Shown: in pieces, positions 57,117 through 64,000 of the stretch
How positions within the stretch are numbered: the stretch's first letter is position 1
How the letters are laid out: each line of letters opens with the position of its first letter
NCBI RefSeq assembly: GCF_048544455.1
Contig: NC_133531.1
Coordinates: 67,184,099-67,248,098, forward strand
Source of the DNA: Silene latifolia
Taxonomy: Eukaryota; Streptophyta; Magnoliopsida; Caryophyllales; Caryophyllaceae
DNA length: 64,000 nt
Reading direction: 5' to 3'
Notes under the pieces: generated by a model
What the model saw: only the letters and a program-made list of their open reading frames with translations
Told to the model about the DNA's origin: nothing
The model's database searches: none
Position numbers and translations under genes: made by a program

Positions 57117-60100
57117 ATGAAGATTAAAGGAGATATTAGTGTTAAATCATTGTTGTGGAAGATCAGAAGTGGGTTTGAGATGTTGTCACAAATTAAATGG
57201 GTTTCGCGTCATGGTGCTCATTTATCAATGGCCAGTATCGTGGCTGCCATTGGTCTTCACTTTGTTTTAAGAGACGGAACACTTGGTAATTTGTCAAATT
57301 TGTTGGTTTACGATAGAGATACATCTTCTGAAAAACTATGGTTTGTGCCTGGGTTGCGAAATTTAGGCAATAATTGTTTTCTCAATGCAGTTTTACAGGT
57401 ATATTAGAGTTTTTAATGATCTTCTCTTTCTTTTGGTTATGCCTTGATCTCCTGGCTTTACAACTTTGAATCAATATGATTAACTTGAGTTGGCCTTTGG
57501 AATTATTTTCATTTCCAGTCACTGGCTAGCTGTTCGAGTTTTAGGCGTTTTCTTGATGAACTCAAGGAATTTCAGTTATTGTCCAACGAAGGCCAAGTTG
57601 AAGATTTTCCCCTTATGATGTCTTTGGCTACTTTAGTAGAAGGTAATAGTAACATTAATTATTTAGGGCTATTTTTTCTGCTGTTGGGTCATAGCATGCT
57701 GTTTTACTGCTTTCACATTGATTGTCTAAGTTTTAAACGAACTGGCCTTTTTAATGAACATGTTTTGTTTGATACGTAAAAGGTTTCATGTGCCTTTGTT
57801 ATCTTTGGATGGCATTACCTCTGGTTATATATCTTTCCTGTGTTAATCACAACTATAGTCTAAATGACTGATCATATAGTGAGTTTGCATTATGGCCTTC
57901 ATCTAAGTTTACACTCTGTAGCTGGTATGTTGACTTTCGTGACTTGTTGGGTTTCTTGGTGAGTTGTATGCTGCACATCTGCAGTGGTCAGTAGCTTAAC
58001 TTTTACATATGAGATTGCCAATACTGAGACTGTTACTTCCATGTTCTAACGGTTGTCTCTAATGGCAGAACTTGGCGCATTGAAAGATAGAAGTAGCTCC
58101 CTGAACCCCAAAAAAGTAATGTCAGCAATGCAAGATTATATCCCACAGTTCCAATTGGCAAATCAACAGGTGTTATATTGAGCGATAATTTCAATGCAGC
58201 GGCTTATTTTGCCGTATTACAATTTCTTTTTCTGATATTATATTGTGATTGGATTGGCCTCCAGGATTCAGCGGAAGCACTTCTTCATCTTCTCTCATGT
58301 CTAAGAGATGAATTATCAGATTCTCTTACGCCAAATTGTGGCTCCTTGGCAGATTTGGATATCCCTACAAGTCGCATTTTTGATATTGAGACGATACACA
58401 ATGTAAATGAGATAAGAAGATGGCGGGAGCAATATCTGGGGCCTTTTGATGGTGTTCTTAGCAGTTTCCTGACGTGCCACACCTGTTCTTCTGAGGTTAT
58501 GTGGCATCTAATTCACGGCTAACCCAGAATTTTTTGATTCCGGTGTCCTGCTGAAAATATTTAAGCTTTCATTGAAAAAAAGTTCACAGAAGTTTTTTTT
58601 ATCACATTAATTGGACAAAATGCAGAGTTAGTTTTCCTGTGCCTGAGACCCTGAGTCCACATACATGGATCCGCCAATGCATCCAATATTATTGCATACT
58701 GCTGCTGGTACTAAGATAAAGTATTGAACTATCTATCTTCTCTGTAAATGCAGATTCTGATGGACTCTGGTTTCTTCCATACGTTGCCCCTCTCACTAAT
58801 GTCCAACACTAAAACCTCTGTAGTATGCTTCTGTTCTGCGCATGTTCATTTGTGGTTTCTTCGTGTGACTTGAGCTGGTTGTCTGTGTGACTGAGATTGT
58901 TTTTATCCTTTTTACATGCATGTTATGTTAGCTGGGTAAATTCACACTAGAGGATTCCATAAAAAGGTTCCTGTCTCCTGAACTTGTCGAGAACTACTCT
59001 TGTAGTCATTGCTGGCACATTGCTGCCTCTAAATACTTGACTTCAATTGAAGGAAAGCAGGCAAGTCCCTCTATTTCTCTCATTTTCTTTGAACTTTTCC
59101 TTAGTTGGTTGTCCATAATGATTTTGGTACCAAAACCAATAAATGGTATATTAAGTAGCTTTGGATGTTACCCACATGTTTTTATGTTGGTTAGGAAGAG
59201 ATATGCAACTTGAGATGCTGTGCTGCGCAAGAATTTTGTGATTGCAAGAACTTACCATCGCTAAAATCCCTTCCTTGGTCAAATCGTTTTTCACATACTA
59301 TCAAGCAACTCCACATTGCTTGTTTTCCTCAGGTATGAGTTCTCTCTGCTGCACTTCTCTTTGCTATGCTCATTTGCTCTACCACAAAAATAGCACCACC
59401 TAGTATACATCTAGTATTTGCTCTGTTATTATCAAGAATTACAATTGTGAATATGGTTTCTGATTGTTGGAGTGAATATCATGGGATGAGCTGGAATTTA
59501 TATGTTTTGAGGAAGGCAGTTTGGTCGACGGTTCACTCAGTAGAAGGCACTTTGAATGTGAGCAGATGTCCTTGTTAAGGATGTCAATCTCAATGCAGTA
59601 TAGGGTGCTTTGGATTATGTGGGTCTATCATAATCTTGTTAGCCGGACAAAGTTATTTTTCTCTTGTTCTCATCCGTATCTTAATTCTTATCATACCTCT
59701 TTTTGTCTTCTAATCAGTTAGACAAGTTATTCGAATGTGTATGATCTGTGAGTTTGCAGCTTCTTAATTTATTTGACAGAACTACTGAAGAGGTGGTACC
59801 TATGTTGAAGTTAGGATGTAGTGGTTTGGTTATTCCCTTGTTACTAGTCTCCCAAAAAAGATTTCGTATAATTTGATGCTACAATGTCAGCAATTTACCT
59901 GTTAAGCATACGGGCATTAAATGTGGTTTACCAACCTTGTTTCTAGTTTTATATATATTTTGTTGAACAGATTCTCTGCCTTCAGCTGCAACGCACTTCA
60001 TTGAACTTATTCGGGGAGCTTGTGAAAATCCAGGTACTTCAAATTTCAAAGATTGGGATTGTGTTTGTTCATAGAGATTGATACCACATTTTTTACAAAC

Positions 60101-63100
60101 TTCTGTGTCATATAGTTGGGCCTGAGCTTTTTGGTAACCAATGTGTTGATGGAGAATAGAAGACAAACCAAAACTACAATGATCAAATCTCAATAAACTC
60201 TCTTTATATTAGGTTTTCAGTAGAGGTGGATTTAGGATATGAGGAAGTGCGAACTATAAACTATCACTCCTATATGTTTGTTCTCTATACAACAAATCTG
60301 GGATAAGATTGTTCTATAGAAAGGCAATGTGAGTATTTAATTTTTTAGGCGAGTTTCTAATTGTAGTTCTGATCCTGTCTTCTTGTAATAATGTGTCACC
60401 CAAACGTTTGCCTTTTTTCTAAAAAAAATCTTGGAATTTTTATGGAATCCATTTTAATTAAGTAAGATATTGAGATGTTGGAATTTTTTTATCTCAATCT
60501 AGTAAGTAGCTGGTTTCATATCATGCTACAAATTCGTGAACAGAAAAACAATCTTTTCATGTTCATTTTACCCAACTCTCTTCCATCTTATTTTCGTATC
60601 TAATTTTTAAATTATAAACCGGGTTAATTCACTTCTTACAGTCACTAGTATCGTAAGTTTATGCATCGGATCTCAAAATAACAGAACTCTTACCTCTATG
60701 AAACCTTCATTGCGAGGCAGGAGAACAATAAAAAAATATAGAGAAGAGAAATCATGATAATGATACAAAGCAAAATAGACGAAGAAACATGTGGAGTAAG
60801 AGAATTAGTCACAAGCTCACAACACAATTATAGTCTGTACACTATCTATATGCGTTCAGTCAAGGCTTTGAGTCAATCACTTGCATACACACTAAAAACA
60901 CGAATGGTCAAATGCTTGATTTGATCATCGTAATATACTTCATCAAATTATGGATTTTGTTTTAGCTTTTAATAGTTCAAGTTTGAACCATGGATGATCA
61001 ATAATCATTGTAAACTCCTGCTACTTCGTGATGCAGATACATGCCTTTGATGTATTCTGTCATGTTGGCTGTCATACATTAACTAAATTTTTATGATTCC
61101 AGGGCCACATTTCTTTTCCATTGATCTTGGATTTGTCACCATTCGCGAAGTATGAGTTTGACATACACAAGCGAAAGGTAAATGAGACAAAGATTCGAGG
61201 AGAACAGCTCTTGCCCTCATCCACCTATAATCCTCGTATTTTTGACATATGCTTAAATCCAAGTAAGCCAAATGATTATTATCTTTGATAGATAACTGCC
61301 GCAAAACTTAGAGTTATAGACATCATTTTGATATTTGACAAGTTGCAACAGTGAAAGTCAAGGACGAGGCTCCACAAATTTCTCCTCAGGAGTGTTCTCT
61401 ACAAAATGCAACTTGCTCTAACAATATATCTGTGCCTACTGCAACTGATAAGGTTAGAGTCTTCTTTTGTTAATTATAAATGAATCGGACAGCTAAGTGA
61501 GAGCCTGCCTTTTCACTTTCCTGCTGACCAATATGGATAAAACTCAGATAAGTAACTCGTTTAGATTCTAGATTATGGACTACTGGTTGCATTTTGTTTG
61601 TTTTGTTAATGGTTGACATCAGCTCTTTGTGATTTGTCCTTTACGTTACCTTGGTGTTACACATGATTTTTAATACTAGTGCCTAAGTCAACATGACTAA
61701 AAGTTTGTCTGGTATTTATAACTGATGTAAATTTTAGTTGTGTGCTTATTTTTTACATGAGCGCTTTCCCCTTCACTTCGTGTTACTTGAACTCGGATAT
61801 GGCTATGAATGGCAATTGCCTGAATCACCATGATAGAAACATGCGACTAATTTTGAACACGGGTAGAGGGCATATCTTAAAAAGACCAATCTAACTCTTG
61901 AAGTTCAAATATCAGAATCCATTTTGAAGTGAAGCTGATATAAAATGCCAATCTATAAGTCAGTCCAATAAATACATTGCTGGCCGAAGCTAAAGGCTTT
62001 CTTTCGTTCTCTTCTCTTTCAACCGTGTCATGCTAGCCTTTCTTCTTATCCTTGTTCCAAAAAATGTGTCTATTTGTCAAGTACTCCAATGAATGTTTAG
62101 GTTAGGTACAGATTCCATTCTCGTACTTTTACTGTGTCATGTTGGACACCTCTTATAGCCAACATGCACTCGTCAACTTCTGATTAATTTGGCCAGTGTC
62201 CTTGATAGGTGTAGAAAGGCGTGTATTATAGCTTTTATAATTATCCATTTGGTATCATCTAGGATGTTTGTGTCAGCCTGAATTAAGGATGTCAACATTG
62301 ATTCATGATCATCCTAAAAAGTACTTTTGGGTCACATTGATGCTCATTTTAGCCGCCTTCAGGTGTTTTAATCCACTACGTTCTCACTACAATCTACCTC
62401 AAAGACGATGTTACATGGTACTTTATTGATTGATATTGGATCAAGTGAGATCACGCTTGGCCATGTGCACCCCAGGGAGGCGGGGATGATCCACAACAGT
62501 TTTCAATGGATTATGCTTTTATATTCTGAAAAGCAATTCCGAAACGAGTATTACAGCTATTTTGTATAATCTTGGGCGCGTGTGTTACAATACGTTTAGA
62601 TTGCGTATGCCAACTTTAAGTTATTCAAAGCCTATCTTTATGCCGATGGTATCTTGTTCGTTAACCAACGTGCACCTATAGGCAACAATTCTCACTCGAT
62701 TCTTTCCCATGCCTTTGAATCCGTATGGTGGTATGTTATAAGTTATAACCATTATATTTGGCTGCCACCTCCGCCGCCGTGTCGTCGAGCCGTTGTCGAC
62801 GTCGTTTATGCCACCCTGAAACTATTTTTATGCCACATGTTTGCCCTGTTTACCCACTCAAAGGTGTTTCTGCCTTTACATGGTTGCCCTGTTTACCTAC
62901 TCAAAGGTGTTTCCTGACCTTTGTGGTATGAGCTTCGAAAATGGCGTGAGAATAATCGTTAATCGGATTTTATCTCTTGATTAGTTGGATCAAATGTGAT
63001 CAGTTTAACCCATGGGCTCGCCTGAGATGATTCTCAACAATTTTCAATTTATTCTGCCACTCATAAAGCTGTCTTGAACATTTTTTTATAAATTTATAGT

Positions 63101-64000
63101 CTTCGAATTTGGCCATTTTGTAGCATATTAAGTGACTGTTACACCGAGATTTTCAACCCGGACTCGTAGTCATCTCATAGTATCCTTAGACTAATTTTGT
63201 TCGACTTGGGTGCTTTATTTAGTTGTCTAGTGGTATTTTGATCCATTGTACCTTTAGTACGAGGTATCTCATGGAGGATGCAATACAATACTATATTGAT
63301 TGATATTCAATAAAACGCGGCCATTATAGCCAATCTGCTGATCTGCTCTCTTTTATTGCTTTTCGATTAGTTCCCGATTGTTTTGCCACAATGTCAAACG
63401 TGTATTGTAACCTTATTAAGCTATCTTTTTTCTTATTATCTCGAGCCTCTGTGGAATGAGTTAAATTTCTCATTATCATTTTATATACATCATATTACTT
63501 GAATGTGTTATTATCCACCAAACTGCTACTTCATATTCCCTGAATGCCATCATTTTAACCCACACACCCATAGTAGGGCCCTCTAAAAAATTTAATTGAT
63601 CTTGGCAGTTGGCACTGTGTCCCTTACAGTTGTCCCAGGCATGTATTATAAAATGCACATTTAACCATTTTTGTAACATAATGGAAGATGGCTCGTGGAT
63701 AATATATCTATTTTAAATTAATTGTGACGCCTATAAGGCTATAAGCACACATTTACGACTCTATCTTGATGTCTCTACTGCCCCTTAGGATTCGAACTAA
63801 CTTGGCTTACACAGTATGATGGTGGAAGTTTTTTTGTTTTTCATCACATTTCGAACTACATAGCCAGCAAAGACCATAAGGGTGTAATTTATTGTCTTTT
63901 AGGATGGCAATTGTTTTTTTCCAGAGGAAGATGACTTACATTTGTCTCTGTATAGGTTTTTAATGATACAATGCCTTCAAAGGCCCAATTGTATCGCCTC
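57117..64000 (+). CDS. UBP27: Ubiquitin-specific protease 27-like, partial (3' end outside window)
   Basis: Deubiquitinating cysteine protease (peptidase C19) that removes ubiquitin from proteins; Arabidopsis UBP27 is a mitochondrial outer-membrane enzyme linked to organelle shape. Coding exons: 57117-57398, 57519-57642, 58069-58169, 58265-58495, 58754-58819, 58932-59060, 59195-59332, 59971-60033, 61103-61262, 61352-61452, and 63956 onward. All join in frame, giving 465 residues before the last exon. Residues about 32-50 (HLSMASIVAAIGLHFVL) form a hydrophobic anchor. GLRNLGNNCFLNAVLQ holds the catalytic Cys; QQDSAEALLHLL follows at about residue 168. CHTC and CSHC give the two CxxC pairs of the USP fingers. 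The His box should lie just past the edge, after KAQLYRL. I chose the ATG at 57117 because the one at 57096 lies in the predicted UTR intron. No stop or frameshift seen: probably functional. Promoter and expression unknown. Confidence 0.9.
59061..59194 (+). other. GC-AG intron of the UBP27-like gene (intron 6)
   Basis: The exon ends GGAAAGCAG and the intron begins GCAAGTCC instead of GT, ending TTGGTTAG before GAAGAGATATGC. CAG|GCAAGT is the classic strong GC donor. Using it keeps phase 0 and gives an uninterrupted protein; the nearest GT, four bases inside, would shift the frame. Confidence 0.82.
60034..61102 (+). other. Intron 8 of the UBP27-like gene
   Basis: GTACTT donor and TTCCAG acceptor, 1069 bases. 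AT-rich with no element ends recognised; the open stretch on the opposite strand (59879-60193) overlaps exon 8 and is a shadow. Confidence 0.7.
61453..63955 (+). other. Large intron 10 of the UBP27-like gene
   Basis: GTTAGA donor and CTGTATAG acceptor, about 2.5 kb. It contains two diverged direct copies of a block ending in AGATCACGC / GATGATCCACAACAGTTTTC (about 62440-62520 and 62985-63050) and a 43-base tandem duplication (core CCTGTTTACCNACTCAAAGG at about 62847 and 62890). ATTGATTGATATT also recurs at about 62423 and 63295. This suggests an old repetitive insertion of unknown type. No coding sequence is recognised. Confidence 0.6.

Noticed and set aside
58178-58264. Extending exon 4 upstream to an ATG-started frame
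   Set aside because: The upstream part is intron: a clear CAG acceptor at 58262-58264 and the conserved QQ|DSAEALLHLL join fix the exon start at 58265.
59366-59721. Additional exon between exons 7 and 8 of the UBP27-like gene
   Set aside because: The open stretches have no similarity to the protease family and would break the consistent phase between 59332 and 59971.

Overview
The window is nuclear DNA from a flowering plant. It is about 65% A+T by impression and dominated by layered transposable elements, with one recognisable host gene at the right edge: a multi-exon ubiquitin-specific protease of the UBP27 type. There are no operons, bacterial signals or CRISPR arrays. The element mix (Ty1/copia, Ty3/gypsy, plant L1-type LINEs, CACTA, hAT, Stowaway-like MITEs, Helitrons) is that of a core eudicot with a large genome. 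The ACTCGGTCGAGT-rich gypsy family makes me think of Caryophyllales, but that is recollection only.

Layout. 1-5105: 5' half of a reverse-oriented, decayed copia element running off the left edge; it split a LINE that continues to 9559 and itself carries a 591-bp solo LTR. 9560-15778: AT-rich Helitron and MITE territory, including a hAT-type element (12737-13732) holding nested Stowaway-like MITEs and a tRNA-like sequence. 15779 to about 50690: a reverse-oriented CACTA transposon blown apart by later insertions. A LINE landed in its tnp2 gene (target duplication at 19621 and 46131). That LINE was hit by a short TRIM-like LTR element and by a copia element. The copia element took a 2.4-kb solo LTR and a 7.4-kb gypsy-type element without recognisable polymerase. 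A Helitron entered a tnp2 intron at 46953-49837.

The central nest shows a second event. 20987-27313 is a near-identical copy of 38632-44950, about 17.64 kb away, and the two copies share one copia LTR in the middle. This is what unequal recombination between LTRs produces, followed by a deletion that trimmed the left side and removed most of the split LINE.

50691-56500: AT-rich DNA with another Helitron-type 3' end, then a 5'-truncated LINE with endonuclease, reverse transcriptase and RNase H remnants, ending only about 0.8 kb before the start codon of the host gene. 57117-64000: the UBP27-like gene, ten complete coding exons in a consistent reading frame plus the start of an eleventh. It has an N-terminal membrane segment, an intact catalytic Cys box, one GC-AG intron and a 2.5-kb tenth intron; the His box lies beyond the window.

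The most unusual items are the shared-LTR tandem nest, the polymerase-less gypsy-type element with clustered 12-bp palindromes, and a 413-bp hAT-like MITE made largely of CCGGTCC-type repeats with a perfect 8-bp target duplication. Apart from the UBP27-like gene, no coding system that looks functional was found.
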